A stretch of 64,000 bases of DNA from Roseivirga sp. (GCA_018402485.1 JAGYIY010000001.1:124001-188000); one strand, 5' to 3'; positions 1 through 10,555 are shown, counted from the stretch's first letter. A program made the numbers and translations. Notes: generated from the sequence alone by a model not told the origin.

Positions 1-1
1 C

Positions 2-685
2 ATGGTCTATGCCATGGAATATGCCGATGTACACAATATCTATAGTCCGGAAAAAGACGTAGCCACTCCCTTCATAGAAATCCCTACCAAAGATTTTGTG
101 TACTTAAAAACCTTCGCCGAAAGTACAGGCATTGCACTAGCAGTATTGAATCAATTGAATCCTGCTGTGAAAAAAGGAGCTATTCCTGAACATTGGGGCG
201 GCTATGCATTGCGGATACCGCAAAAGAACGCTGATGTGGGGGATGAAGTGCTAGAAAAAGCCCTAATGGCTGCAGCTGCCGATAAAAAAGAGTTTAGCAA
301 ATTGGCCACAGACATGCCCGGGTCAACTTTTGGAAAAGAGAAACTTATTTATCGTGTGCGCTCGGGAGATGTTTTAGGTGCCATCGCTCGGAATCATCGG
401 GTAAAAATTGCTGATTTACGCACTTGGAACAATATTCAGGGTTCAATGATTCGAGTGGGCCAGCGTTTGGAAATATACACCGGTCCCGATTTCCATATTT
501 CCTCCAAAAATACGCAATTGGTGAATCAGCCCATCCCCGATTCTAAACTCCATGTTGTTCAACCCGGCGACACACTTTGGGATATTTCAAGAAGGTACCA
601 AGGTGTAAGCATCACCAAAATAAAGGAACTAAACAACCTTAAAAGCAATACCTTAAAACCTGGAATGAGACTACGTATAGGTTAG
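2..685 (+). CDS. LysM-domain lytic murein transglycosylase, C-terminal part (MltD-like; 5' end outside window)
   Basis: The gene is cut by the left edge of the window, so only its C-terminal 227 codons are visible. Two LysM peptidoglycan-binding repeats occupy about residues 117-159 (starting YRVRSGDVLGAIAR) and 184-227 (starting HVVQPGDTLWDISRRY). The stretch before them (about 30-73) has the linker pattern that follows the SLT domain in Bacteroidota MltD proteins, with LNQLNP and YALRIP motifs. A catalytic transglycosylase domain would therefore lie upstream, but it is not in view. The protein should bind and cut peptidoglycan in the periplasm. A cell-wall LysM peptidase is the alternative. 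The stop at 683-685 is followed within about 80 bases by the DUF4837 lipoprotein gene on the same strand. Confidence 0.75.
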   Translation: MVYAMEYADVHNIYSPEKDVATPFIEIPTKDFVYLKTFAESTGIALAVLNQLNPAVKKGAIPEHWGGYALRIPQKNADVGDEVLEKALMAAAADKKEFSKLATDMPGSTFGKEKLIYRVRSGDVLGAIARNHRVKIADLRTWNNIQGSMIRVGQRLEIYTGPDFHISSKNTQLVNQPIPDSKLHVVQPGDTLWDISRRYQGVSITKIKELNNLKSNTLKPGMRLRIG

Positions 686-767
686 AATAAGTTAACTATA
701 CTTTTAGTTGTTTAGTAAGTTTAAAGTCCCTATACTTGCTGCGTACATGTTTAAAAGGAAGAATACT

Positions 768-1856
768 ATGGTTCGCATCATTTTATCAACGGTTTTTGCC
801 CTATCACTTGTGGCTTGCGGAGGCCAAAGCGATAGGACAGATTCTTCAGAATCAAGCCGAAAAAAAGCAATGCCCACAGCATCAGGCGACCCTGGAGAAA
901 TTGTGATTGTCACAGATAAGTTAAAGTATGAAGGGGCATTGGGAGATGCCATCAAAGAGGTTTTTCTAGCCGAAGTTCCCGGTCTCACACGTGAAGAACC
1001 TATGTTTACGCTTAGGGTCATAGAACCGACCGATTTCAATCGTATTTTTCGTCTTTCACGAAATCTGGTGTACATTGTGAGCTTAGAAGGCAATAGCGCA
1101 GCCGACAGGTGGCTTCAAAACACATTTAGCGAAGCTTCTAAAGAATTGATCCGTAACAATCCCGATCGCTTCATGGAAACTTCTGAAGATCAGTTTGCCA
1201 ATAACCAAAAGGTATTACAACTCTTCGCAAAAGATGATATCTCCTTAGCCAAAAAGATCAAAGAGAATGCAAAAACCATTCAGAACTATTTTAATAATGC
1301 AGAAAAAGAGCGCCTTTCCAAATCATTGGGCATGTCTGTGGCCTCTCGCGAAATTGTAAGCAAAATCAGAACTACCTTAGGTGCCAGCATTAAGGTACCT
1401 GCTGAATATGAGTTGGCTATGTTGCAAAAAGATTTTGCATGGGTCCGATTTTTACCAGGCCGTGGGCCCAGCAAAAATCTTTTCATCTATAAAAAGAACT
1501 ACACCTCTGAGGAGGAATTTAGTAAAGAGAATGTCATTAAGCTCCGAAACGAGGTTGGAAAGAAATACATTTATGGCGATCCGGAAAACAAGGCCTCTTA
1601 CATGATTACCGAAACCGAATATATGTACCCTATCTTTCGCCAAATCAACTTTCGCGATAATTATACCATGGAAATGCGCGGAGCATGGAAAACCAAAAAC
1701 TTTTCAGTAGGCGGCCCTTTTGTTAGCTATACCCTTGTAGATGAAGAAGAAGGTGCGCTTTACTACATAGAAGGCTTTGTAATTCACCCCAATGAAAAAC
1801 ACAGAGAACTTATTCGTGAGATGGAGTCTCTGCTCAACACTTTTCGCCTTCAATGA
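768..1856 (+). CDS. DUF4837 family lipoprotein
   Basis: A predicted lipoprotein of about 362 residues. The N-terminus MVRIILSTVFALSLVACGG carries a lipobox (LVAC), so it should be lipidated and envelope-anchored. I chose the ATG at 768 because AGGAAG lies 7 bases upstream. An in-frame ATG at 747 and a TTG at 708 are possible earlier starts. After the signal comes a serine- and basic-rich spacer, then the pattern GDPGEIVIVTDKLKYEGALG and REEPMFTLRVIEP that I recognise from DUF4837. No enzymatic motif is visible and the function is unknown. The gene sits between the LysM transglycosylase and ruvA, an order seen in other Bacteroidota, which hints at an envelope role only by association. Confidence 0.75.
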   Translation: MVRIILSTVFALSLVACGGQSDRTDSSESSRKKAMPTASGDPGEIVIVTDKLKYEGALGDAIKEVFLAEVPGLTREEPMFTLRVIEPTDFNRIFRLSRNLVYIVSLEGNSAADRWLQNTFSEASKELIRNNPDRFMETSEDQFANNQKVLQLFAKDDISLAKKIKENAKTIQNYFNNAEKERLSKSLGMSVASREIVSKIRTTLGASIKVPAEYELAMLQKDFAWVRFLPGRGPSKNLFIYKKNYTSEEEFSKENVIKLRNEVGKKYIYGDPENKASYMITETEYMYPIFRQINFRDNYTMEMRGAWKTKNFSVGGPFVSYTLVDEEEGALYYIEGFVIHPNEKHRELIREMESLLNTFRLQ

Positions 1857-2010
1857 TTGCCCCAACTTTAAAGGACTTTTCGTGATAATGTTTATCTTTC
1901 GGATTCGTTCAGTGCCTACTACAAACCATTCATATAGGTGAGTAGAAGCATGAACAAAGGAATTGAGAAGTATCAGTCCCTATTCAATCGACAGCCGAAA
2001 AGAAAAAAAT

Positions 2011-2604
2011 ATGTTTGCTTATTTAAAGGGTAAACTTGCACATCAAGACCCCACCTATGTGATCATCGATATTCAAGGGGTGGGATATGAGGTAAAAATT
2101 TCGTTAAACACGTATTCTCAGGTGAAGAATAGGGAGCATATTCATCTTTACACTCATTTTCATGTAAAAGAAGACGCACAAACTTTATTCGGTTTTGCCG
2201 ATACAAGAGAAAAAGAAATCTTCCTTCACCTTTTATCTATCTCTGGCGTAGGTCCTAGTACAGGACTTATGGTACTCTCTTCCTTAAGCCCGGAAGAGGT
2301 TGAAGAAGCGATTTTACACGAGGATGTCCGCACGATTCAAGGCGTGAAAGGCATTGGTGCGAAAACAGCACAGCGCATCATTCTTGAGTTAAAAGATAAA
2401 ATCGGTCGAAACCCGTCCTCAGGCGACTTAATAAATATTTCAATATCTTCGAAAAATACGATAAGAAATGAGGCGTTGGCTGCGTTAGTAACCTTAGGAA
2501 TTAATAAAGCTGTTGCACAAAAGAGTATTGAAAAAATATTGCAGAACAGCTCAGATGAAATCCGTTTGGAAGATGTCATTAAACAAGCACTAAAAGTTGC
2601 CTAA
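2011..2604 (+). CDS. ruvA: Holliday junction branch migration protein RuvA
   Basis: RuvA binds four-way DNA junctions and loads the RuvB motor. The start at ATG 2011 (MFAYLKGKLAHQDP) fits the family N-terminus. An upstream in-frame GTG/ATG extension beginning at 1963 adds residues unlike RuvA. The protein is 197 residues, the usual length. An OB-fold domain covers about 1-64, tandem helix-hairpin-helix motifs about 70-140 (ISGVGPSTG and VKGIGAKTAQRIILELKDK), and a C-terminal RuvB-binding helical domain about 150-197. It lies directly upstream of sprA with 14 bases between stop and the sprA start, an arrangement common in this phylum although the two products are functionally unrelated. Confidence 0.95.
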   Translation: MFAYLKGKLAHQDPTYVIIDIQGVGYEVKISLNTYSQVKNREHIHLYTHFHVKEDAQTLFGFADTREKEIFLHLLSISGVGPSTGLMVLSSLSPEEVEEAILHEDVRTIQGVKGIGAKTAQRIILELKDKIGRNPSSGDLINISISSKNTIRNEALAALVTLGINKAVAQKSIEKILQNSSDEIRLEDVIKQALKVA

Positions 2605-2618
2605 CGCACTTTTCAACC

Positions 2619-5600
2619 TTGACAAACTGTTATTATAAAATATTACGGGTTATTTTTTTGGTGCTCCTGACTTTTGGGTCTATGAGGCAATCCTATGCCT
2701 ATTTTCAAAACTCAGATTCCACCCAAACGGACACCACTTATGTGAAGTCTGCTTTTCCAAAATATACTCCTAAATACGTATTGGGTGATCCATTGTTTCG
2801 AAAACCATTGCAATCTCCTTTACTTTTTAATAACCCTGGATTTTTACAAAAAAATACACGCTTAGATTCCGGACGCAGCCTGGTTTTCAGCCAAGAACTA
2901 AATGGTAATTTCATCAGGCCTCCTGCTAGGGTGCCTTTTTCAGAATTGCTTAACAAAAGGCTAGAAGAAGGAAATCAGGAATTCTTTAAGGAAAAATCAA
3001 AAGCGCGTGATGGAGAAAGTGCCGTTGGGAACCGTAGCAGACTCATTCCTCCTATAGCCCTGAGTCCCTTCTTAGACCGCATCTTTGGTGGTGATCAAAT
3101 TCTGATTTCAACAAATGGAACTGTACAGTTAGATTTCGGTTATCGTTTTCAACGAGTAGATAATCCTGCCATTCCCATTCGTCAGCAACGCAATGGTACC
3201 TTTCAATTCGATCAAAACATCCAAATGTCTTTAGAGGGAAAAATTGGAACCAAGATGAACCTTAATGCAAACTTTAATAATCAAAATTCATTCGATTTTG
3301 AAAACCGACTCAAAGTAGATTTTGGTGGATTGGAATCAGACATCATTAAATCGCTCGAAATTGGCAATGTGAGCATGCCTGTGCAAAATAGTCTCATCAG
3401 CGGAGCACAGAATTTATTTGGATTTAAGACCCAATTGCAGTTTGGGAGAATGTATGTTACTGCTTTGGCTGCATCTCAACGAGGCACCACTGAATCTATT
3501 GAAATAGAGGGAGGAGTACAACGCAATGAATTTGAAATACAGGCTTCTGATTATGACGAAAACAGACACTTCTTCCTGGGGCATTTCTTTCGGAATAACT
3601 ACGAAAGATGGCTGCGTAGCCTACCTATAATTACCTCAGGTCTGCAAGTTACGCGTGTAGAGGTGTACATTCTCAACCGAAACAACAACACCCAAGACCT
3701 TAGAAATTTTGCTGCTTTTATGGATCTAGGAGAAGGAGATGTGGTTTTTCGAGATGGAAATCCATTTATTGGCAATACCGACCCTAATTCTCCTGCCAGC
3801 AATAATGCCAACGAGCTGTTTCGCAATTTGCAAGCCAATCCGAATCTTCGGCAACCCGGAGAAATTACGGGGATTTTAGAAAATCAACACGGACTTGCCA
3901 AAAGTCAGGATTTCGAACGTGTCACTGGAGCTAGAAAACTCAATCCATCGGAGTACACTTTCAACCAACAATTAGGCTATGTTACCCTCTCGCGTCAACT
4001 TCAAAACGATGAAGTTCTAGCTGTTTCTTATGAATATAATTATCAAGGTAGAAATTTTAAAGTAGGCGAATTGACAGAGGACTACCAAAATCGATCAGAG
4101 GACGAGTTGATATTTTTGAAAATGCTTCGACCAAGTAAAATCAACACCTTGGTTCCTACTTGGGATTTGATGATGAAAAATATTTATAGCCTGAATGCTT
4201 CCGGCATAGAACAACAAGCCTTTCAATTGAGGGTTATTTACCGAGACGATGACACAGGAATTGATAACCCAAGTTTACACGAAGGAGAGCGCACAAAGGA
4301 TGTTCCCTTAATTGAGATCATGGGATTAGATAAGCTCAATCAAAATGGAGACCCGCAGAAAGATGGAAATTTCGATTTTGTAGAAGATGTAACCATCAAT
4401 ACAGACAGAGGGTTTGTCATTTTCCCTTTCTTGGAGCCCTTCGGCAATAGGCTCGATGAGCAGTTTTTACCAAGTGAACAATTTCTTAAGCAAAAATATG
4501 TTTTCGACACACTCTACAACACCACTCGTGCCGATGCCCAGCTCATCTCACGTCTGAATAAATTTTTTCTTAAGGGAAGCTTACAAAGTGGCTCATCGAA
4601 TGAAATCAACCTCAATGCTTTTCAAATTGCAGAAGGTAGTGTGGTAGTCACTGCAGGTGGCATTCCCTTACAAGAGGGCGTTGATTATAGTGTTGATCTC
4701 CAACTGGGAAAAGTCACCATCATCAATCCAGCCATTGCCAATTCGGGTAAAAAGATCAAGGTCACATTTGAGAAAGCCGATCTATTCAATTTTCAAGCAA
4801 GAAATTTATTAGGAACAAGGCTAGACTATGTTCTCAACGACGAAACCAATTTTGGATTTACCATGCTTCATTTGAACGAACGGCCTCAAATAACACGTGT
4901 GAGCATAGGCAATGAGCCTGTGAGTAATACGGTTTGGGGGCTAGATGTAAATTTTAGCGGTGAGTCGAGACTACTAACACGCATGGTAGATGCCCTTCCA
5001 TTCATAGACACCAAAGCACCATCCAACATTACCTTCAGTGGAGAATTTGCGCAGCTCCTTCCTGGTACTACCAACGACGTACAAGGGGTGGCTACATCAT
5101 ATATAGATGATTTTGAGGCAACAGTAACCCCTTTTAGTTTGGGCAATCCTCAAAGCTGGAAACTGGGTTCGACCCCAAAAACTGATGATAACCGCTTTGA
5201 TTTATCGAATCAAACTCCAGATAACTTAGGTGCTAATTTTCGCCGGGCACACATATCATGGTATACAATCGATAATGTTTTTTACCGTTCCGTTGGACGA
5301 AATCGGCCTACGAACCTTACACCATCCGATTTAGAAAATCACTTTGTGCGATCGGTAGGTCAAAATGAAGTCATTAAAAGGGATTTACAGCAAATAGTAG
5401 TGAATGAACCTTCTTTTGACATTGCATATTACCCATCTGAAAGAGGGATGTACAATTACAACCCTGATCTCAATCCTGATGGAACACTCAAAGATCCAAA
5501 GAAAAATTATGGGGGCATAACCCGTGCCATTACGAATGAAGTAGATTTTGATAAAACCAATATTGAATACATTGAATTTTGGGTCATGGACCCCTTTGTC

Positions 5601-8600
5601 AATTTAACCAACGGCAATATAAATAACCCTCGTGGCCTCATTGATGATGGGGTGAATCCGCCCAAAGCGAATACCACAGGAGGTAAGTTTCTGTTGCATC
5701 TGGGGAGCATCTCCGAGGATATCATGCAAGATGAAAGACATGCTTTCGAACAGGGTCTCCCAGCCCAAGGAGGTGTTGAGAATATTGCCATCAATGAATG
5801 GGGAAGGGTAACCACCCAGCCTTATCTCAACCCTGCATTCGATAATTCGGCAGAGGCCCGTGCCAACCAAGATGTTGGTTTAGATGGACTCAATTCAGAG
5901 GCAGAGGCAGCGTTTTTCTCAAGTTTCTTAACTCAAGTAACCGTTAATCCAGATGCAAAACAAAAGCTAGAATCAGACCCCTCAGGAGATGACTTTCAAT
6001 ATTATTTGGGCGACGAATTGGATGCAGCAGATGCCAAAATTTTAGAGCGTTATAAACGCTTTAATGGAATGGAAAACAACAGTCCTGTGAATAACAACAA
6101 CCAAAACTTCACTCCTTCTAATTCTAACTTACCGGATAATGAAGATCTGAACAAAGACAACACCTTGAATGACTTGGAGGAGTATTATGAGTATGAAATT
6201 GATATCAAACCAGGAGAACTGGCCATTGGTAAAAACAACATAGTAGATAAAGTAACCAACGAAGTGAATGGGGACGATGTAGATTGGTATTTGTTTCGCA
6301 TACCAGTCAGAAAACCCGATCGAGTACAAGGCAATATCAATGGCTTTAAATCCATTCGCTACCTTCGCACCGTACTAACAGATTTTGAAGAACCGATTGT
6401 GCTGCGCATGGTGAATTTCCGGATGATTGGTAGTCAGTGGCGCACATTTCAAGAAAGTTTATTTGAAAAAGGTTTGTTTGAAATACCAGAGCCATCTGAC
6501 CCAAACTTTGTGGTATCTGTGGTGTCGATTGAGGAAAACAGCCAAGGGACACAGGATAGACCACCATACGTCTTGCCTCCAGGAATCATTCGCGATAGAG
6601 ACAATACATCAATTATTGAAAGAAGACGCAATGAGCAGTCATTACAATTGGCAGTGGAGGGTTTACGTGACCGAGATGCCCGAGCAGTATTCAAAAATGT
6701 AAGTATGGATATGATCAATTATGGCAGAATACGTATGTTTTTACATGCTGACAGTCCTGATAATCTCGCGCCAGGTGAAGTAACTGCTTTTTTACGTTTA
6801 GGAACTGATTTTACGCAAAACTACTACGAGATTGAAGTCCCCTTGACCATGACACCCAAGGGTGCCCTTTCAGCGGAAGAGATTTGGCCGGAGATCAATG
6901 AGATAGACATAGCTTTCGATGAGCTATACAAAGTAAAAGCGGAACGCAATCAAAACAATGCCAATCTTAATTTACCCTATTCCAAGTCAGTTGGTAAATA
7001 CAATGTAACCGTCGTAGGTCGGCCTGACCTAAGCACAGTTCAGACTTTAATGATAGGCATGCGCAACCCAAGCTCGCCCGATGCTGAACCCAAGTCTTTC
7101 TTCTTATGGGCCAATGAATTACGTGTTACAGACTTCGACTCTCAAGCTGGAATTGCTGCAAATGCGCGTTTAGATGCTACTTTAGCGGATTTAGGAAGAG
7201 TTTCGGCAACTTTCAATCATTCAACGGTTGGTTTTGGTGGAATATCAGACAGGGTTTCTGAACGAAACAGAGAGAAACTTACATCCTATGATATTTCCAC
7301 CAATTTGAAACTTGATCGTTTCTTTCCCGATGATTGGGGTTTAGAAATACCTGTATTCTTCAGCTTTGAACATGCGAGAGCCATCCCACAGTTCGATCCA
7401 CTTGATCAGGATCTGCCTTTTGAACAGGTACTGGCCACGTTTGAAAACCAAGAGGAAAGAGATGACTATTTTAACAAAGTGGTCGACCTTTCAAATCGAA
7501 GAAGTTTTAATTTTTCGAATATACGTAAAAGACGAATGAATACGGAACGCCTATCCTTACCCTGGGCCATTGAAAACTTTAGCTTCACCTATGCCTACAA
7601 TGAAATAAGCAGAAGCAATATCAACACGGCTACCTATGAATTTAGAAATTACCGTGGTGCGGTAAATTATGCTTACCAACCCGAACCGCTCAATCTAGAG
7701 CCTTTTAAAAACCTAAGTTTTCTAGATTCCAAATGGTTTGAATTGATTCAGGACATTAATTTTAACCCAATTCCTACAAGCATTTCCGTGAATGCTAATC
7801 TTAGCCGAAGCTTCATGAAGACACAATTGCGAAATGCAGATTTAGGCATTGAAGGGATAGACCCATTTTTTGAAAAATCTTTCTTAATGGATCGCAATTA
7901 TGCAGTCAATTGGGATTTGGCCAATCGATTGACGTTGGACTATACCGCCAATGTGAGTGCCATCATAGACGAACCCGAAGGAGACATCAACACGGAAATC
8001 AAACGAGATTCCGTGTTGAACAATTTGAAAAGTTTTGGTCGAGTTAAAAATTACACACATCAAATCCGTTCTACTTATACACTTCCCTTCGATAAGCTGC
8101 CTGCCACCGCGTGGCTATCGTCTGATGTCACTTACAATGCCACATTCAATTGGAGAGCTGGAGCCATAGGACAGCGTGATAGTCTAGGAAATACCGCTGC
8201 CAACACGCGCGAAATCAATGTTACTGGTACATTGGACTTAGTCAGCTTATACAACAATATAGGTCTTCTGAAAGACATCAATAGCCCTGCACGAAGTAGA
8301 AGTAGATCTCGAAATACTCAATCCGACACAACAGAAACCACAAGTTTTATTAGGTCTCCTCTTTTTAAAGTACTGATGAGAACGCTCATGTCTGTTCGTA
8401 ACATCAATTTTGATTATCGCAGATCGGAAGGTACCGTTTTACCGGGCTATATGCCTCAAGTTTTTCTTTTTGGAATGGATAGGGGTTTTGAAAATCCTGC
8501 CTTTGGCTTTGTATTTGGTGGACAAAACAACAACATCAGGCAGCAATTGACAGGACTTGGCCAGTTTGCCCCAAGTGAGTTTCTCACCACCCCGTTTATG

Positions 8601-9722
8601 CAGGATAGGGTTACCCGATTCAGTTACGATGCTCTTGTGGAACCTTTCTCAGATTTTAGAGTGAACCTAACAGGTAACAAAAAATTTAGCGAAAACTATC
8701 AAGAGATTTTCAGAAATAACACTGATCCAGATAGTTTTGTCAGTATAAACCCGAATCGAACTGGAACATACGGCATATCCTTTTTTATGTTAAAGACTTC
8801 CTTTACAAAAAATAATGAAGACAATAGTTCTCCTTTGTTTCAAAATTTTGAAGCCTTTCGAAGCACACTAAAGAACCGATTAGATGGATTGGTAGAAAAT
8901 GGTACACACAATTTGAATGACCAACAGGTAGTGGTGCCTGCTTTTATAGCAGCATACACGGGTAATTCTCCAGATGCTGTATCATTAAGCCCGTTTCCAA
9001 GATTTCCTGTACCGAACTGGAGTCTACGTTATGCCGGCCTCAATAAAATTGCAGGCTTAAAAAACCTATTCAGTACCATTAATATTGCGCATGCTTATTC
9101 CAGCAATTACAGCATTAGTAATTTCATTAATTCACCCCTTTACACCTCCGGACTAACCCTAGACAATAATTTAAATGACTTTACTATAGGTAGTCAATTG
9201 AACGAAAATAATGATATCGTGCCTGTCTTTTTAGTGGGCCAGGTTATCATGTCAGAATCATTCTCTCCACTTCTCGGCATAGATTTAAGGACCAAAAACA
9301 ACTGGAACTTGAATGTTAATTATTCTAGAGAAAGAAATTTTGCGTTGAATTTAGCCAATATCCAGATCACAGAACAAACCAACTATGCCTTACAAGTGAC
9401 AGCAGGTTTTGCAAAAACAGGTGTTACCCTACCTTTTAGAATCAATGGAAGAAAAGAAAAATTACCCAATGAACTCCGCTTTAATATGACCCTTACGGTG
9501 AATGATAGACAGGTGGTTCAACGAAGAATTGATGAGGATGCGGTGGTGACAGACGGTATTCGCATATTCCGTTTGAGCCCAACACTCGACTATAACATTA
9601 GCCGAGCATTACAGGTTTCTCTTTATTTCGATAGAAATGTGAACGAACCCAAAGTAAGTACAAGCTTTTTAAACGCACGCACTACCTTTGGAGGAAGAGT
9701 TACTTTTAGTTTATCTCAATAA
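2619..9722 (+). CDS. sprA: T9SS outer-membrane translocon SprA (cell surface/gliding protein)
   Basis: SprA is the giant outer-membrane barrel through which type IX secretion cargo crosses the outer membrane, working with PorV, Plug and SkpA-type partners in Flavobacterium. The protein of 2,367 residues matches the family length (about 2,400). A signal peptide ends near SYA at residues 25-27. The start is a TTG at 2619, because the signal peptide begins immediately there and no ATG lies between it and the ruvA stop. That start is the least certain part. The body contains many amphipathic beta-strand segments, SprA family stretches such as the NGTVQLDFGYRFQRVDNP region (about residue 170), and a terminal aromatic-rich strand ending in TFSLSQ. 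With porU and porV also in this window, the organism very likely has a working T9SS. Confidence 0.95.
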   Translation: MTNCYYKILRVIFLVLLTFGSMRQSYAYFQNSDSTQTDTTYVKSAFPKYTPKYVLGDPLFRKPLQSPLLFNNPGFLQKNTRLDSGRSLVFSQELNGNFIRPPARVPFSELLNKRLEEGNQEFFKEKSKARDGESAVGNRSRLIPPIALSPFLDRIFGGDQILISTNGTVQLDFGYRFQRVDNPAIPIRQQRNGTFQFDQNIQMSLEGKIGTKMNLNANFNNQNSFDFENRLKVDFGGLESDIIKSLEIGNVSMPVQNSLISGAQNLFGFKTQLQFGRMYVTALAASQRGTTESIEIEGGVQRNEFEIQASDYDENRHFFLGHFFRNNYERWLRSLPIITSGLQVTRVEVYILNRNNNTQDLRNFAAFMDLGEGDVVFRDGNPFIGNTDPNSPASNNANELFRNLQANPNLRQPGEITGILENQHGLAKSQDFERVTGARKLNPSEYTFNQQLGYVTLSRQLQNDEVLAVSYEYNYQGRNFKVGELTEDYQNRSEDELIFLKMLRPSKINTLVPTWDLMMKNIYSLNASGIEQQAFQLRVIYRDDDTGIDNPSLHEGERTKDVPLIEIMGLDKLNQNGDPQKDGNFDFVEDVTINTDRGFVIFPFLEPFGNRLDEQFLPSEQFLKQKYVFDTLYNTTRADAQLISRLNKFFLKGSLQSGSSNEINLNAFQIAEGSVVVTAGGIPLQEGVDYSVDLQLGKVTIINPAIANSGKKIKVTFEKADLFNFQARNLLGTRLDYVLNDETNFGFTMLHLNERPQITRVSIGNEPVSNTVWGLDVNFSGESRLLTRMVDALPFIDTKAPSNITFSGEFAQLLPGTTNDVQGVATSYIDDFEATVTPFSLGNPQSWKLGSTPKTDDNRFDLSNQTPDNLGANFRRAHISWYTIDNVFYRSVGRNRPTNLTPSDLENHFVRSVGQNEVIKRDLQQIVVNEPSFDIAYYPSERGMYNYNPDLNPDGTLKDPKKNYGGITRAITNEVDFDKTNIEYIEFWVMDPFVNLTNGNINNPRGLIDDGVNPPKANTTGGKFLLHLGSISEDIMQDERHAFEQGLPAQGGVENIAINEWGRVTTQPYLNPAFDNSAEARANQDVGLDGLNSEAEAAFFSSFLTQVTVNPDAKQKLESDPSGDDFQYYLGDELDAADAKILERYKRFNGMENNSPVNNNNQNFTPSNSNLPDNEDLNKDNTLNDLEEYYEYEIDIKPGELAIGKNNIVDKVTNEVNGDDVDWYLFRIPVRKPDRVQGNINGFKSIRYLRTVLTDFEEPIVLRMVNFRMIGSQWRTFQESLFEKGLFEIPEPSDPNFVVSVVSIEENSQGTQDRPPYVLPPGIIRDRDNTSIIERRRNEQSLQLAVEGLRDRDARAVFKNVSMDMINYGRIRMFLHADSPDNLAPGEVTAFLRLGTDFTQNYYEIEVPLTMTPKGALSAEEIWPEINEIDIAFDELYKVKAERNQNNANLNLPYSKSVGKYNVTVVGRPDLSTVQTLMIGMRNPSSPDAEPKSFFLWANELRVTDFDSQAGIAANARLDATLADLGRVSATFNHSTVGFGGISDRVSERNREKLTSYDISTNLKLDRFFPDDWGLEIPVFFSFEHARAIPQFDPLDQDLPFEQVLATFENQEERDDYFNKVVDLSNRRSFNFSNIRKRRMNTERLSLPWAIENFSFTYAYNEISRSNINTATYEFRNYRGAVNYAYQPEPLNLEPFKNLSFLDSKWFELIQDINFNPIPTSISVNANLSRSFMKTQLRNADLGIEGIDPFFEKSFLMDRNYAVNWDLANRLTLDYTANVSAIIDEPEGDINTEIKRDSVLNNLKSFGRVKNYTHQIRSTYTLPFDKLPATAWLSSDVTYNATFNWRAGAIGQRDSLGNTAANTREINVTGTLDLVSLYNNIGLLKDINSPARSRSRSRNTQSDTTETTSFIRSPLFKVLMRTLMSVRNINFDYRRSEGTVLPGYMPQVFLFGMDRGFENPAFGFVFGGQNNNIRQQLTGLGQFAPSEFLTTPFMQDRVTRFSYDALVEPFSDFRVNLTGNKKFSENYQEIFRNNTDPDSFVSINPNRTGTYGISFFMLKTSFTKNNEDNSSPLFQNFEAFRSTLKNRLDGLVENGTHNLNDQQVVVPAFIAAYTGNSPDAVSLSPFPRFPVPNWSLRYAGLNKIAGLKNLFSTINIAHAYSSNYSISNFINSPLYTSGLTLDNNLNDFTIGSQLNENNDIVPVFLVGQVIMSESFSPLLGIDLRTKNNWNLNVNYSRERNFALNLANIQITEQTNYALQVTAGFAKTGVTLPFRINGRKEKLPNELRFNMTLTVNDRQVVQRRIDEDAVVTDGIRIFRLSPTLDYNISRALQVSLYFDRNVNEPKVSTSFLNARTTFGGRVTFSLSQ

Positions 9723-9755
9723 TTTGTAGCTATGTGAAAAAAGCATCTAATTTTG
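9723..9755 (+). promoter_or_regulatory. Bacteroidota-type promoter for gcvH
   Basis: TTTG at 9723-9726 and TAATTTTG at 9748-9755 are separated by 21 bases. This matches the sigma-ABfr consensus of the phylum (TTTG, 17-23 bases, TAnnTTTG). The predicted start of transcription would be about 20 bases before the gcvH ATG at 9781. It lies directly after the sprA stop, so gcvH probably has its own promoter. Confidence 0.6.
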
Positions 9756-9780
9756 CATAAAATTTCAAGCAACTAACATT

Positions 9781-10161
9781 ATGAATATTCCTCAAACATT
9801 GAAGTACACCCAAGACCACGAATGGATCAAAATAGACGGTGATGTTGCCACAGTAGGTATAACAGATTTCGCACAAGGTGAACTTGGTGATATCGTTTAT
9901 GTGGAAATTGAAACGGAAGGTGATACCATTGGCGCCAACGAGGTTTTTGGCACAGTAGAAGCTGTTAAAACAGTATCTGACCTGTTCATGCCACTTAGTG
10001 GTGAAATCATTGAAGTCAACGAAGCATTAGAAGATGCACCAGAAACGGTAAATGACGACCCTTACGATAAAGGGTGGATGATCAAAATTAAATTGTCAGA
10101 TCCTGAGGAAGCAGACAAACTGATGAACTCAGATGATTACAAAACGCACATTGGCGGGTAA
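9781..10161 (+). CDS. gcvH: Glycine cleavage system protein H
   Basis: GcvH is the lipoyl carrier of the glycine cleavage complex. It shuttles the aminomethyl group between GcvP and GcvT. The 126-residue length is normal. The lipoylation site is Lys63 in the motif EAVKTVSDL. The N-terminus (LKYTQDHEWIKI) is canonical. The partner enzyme gene gcvP (45895-48798) and lipA, whose product makes the lipoyl group, are elsewhere in this window, so three genes of the same chemistry are present but dispersed. The 3' end overlaps the following VanZ-like gene by 29 bases. The gene has its own promoter at 9723-9755. Confidence 0.97.
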   Translation: MNIPQTLKYTQDHEWIKIDGDVATVGITDFAQGELGDIVYVEIETEGDTIGANEVFGTVEAVKTVSDLFMPLSGEIIEVNEALEDAPETVNDDPYDKGWMIKIKLSDPEEADKLMNSDDYKTHIGG

Positions 10162-10555
10162 TTACCTGGGCAAATACGCTTTTATTCCGGCCATCATTTG
10201 GGCTATTGCTTTGGGTTTTTTGATGTTGCTACCTTCAGATAGCATTCCAAAAAGTCAACTGCTTACCTTTGATAAGATCAATCACCTGATCGCCTATAGC
10301 CTCCTAAGCTTTTTGATTGCTTTAGGTTATCGACTAAATTCATTGGCTAGAACTAAACGCAAAAATGTACTTGGCCGATCATTGAGCCTATCCATCATGT
10401 ACGGCACTATTCTGGAACTTCTACAGCACTATGTACCAGGAAGGGCGCTTGAGCTATACGATCTTTTGGCAAATGTGGCAGGCTGCTTGTTTGGCATATT
10501 AATTTTTAACATCTTTCAACGAAATAAATTTGTTCGTTTAAAACTACTTGATTAG
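10133..10555 (+). CDS. VanZ-like family membrane protein
   Basis: A 140-residue integral membrane protein with about four hydrophobic segments, near residues 15-33, 43-60, 82-98 and 108-128. The pattern KINHLIAYSLLSFLIALGY and the later ELLQHYVPGRALELYDLLAN are typical of VanZ-like proteins. The acidic and histidine residues (LLQHYVPGR, YDLLAN) are family hallmarks. VanZ lowers teicoplanin susceptibility in Gram-positives, but the chromosomal Bacteroidota members have no proven role. The start overlaps gcvH by 29 bases, which implies co-transcription. The position between gcvH and tonB is conserved in the phylum as far as I know it. Confidence 0.8.
   Translation: MITKRTLAGNYLGKYAFIPAIIWAIALGFLMLLPSDSIPKSQLLTFDKINHLIAYSLLSFLIALGYRLNSLARTKRKNVLGRSLSLSIMYGTILELLQHYVPGRALELYDLLANVAGCLFGILIFNIFQRNKFVRLKLLD

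Noticed and set aside
1963-2010. Longer RuvA starting at 1963
   Set aside because: The extra 16 residues do not resemble RuvA, and the ATG at 2011 gives the canonical N-terminus and length.
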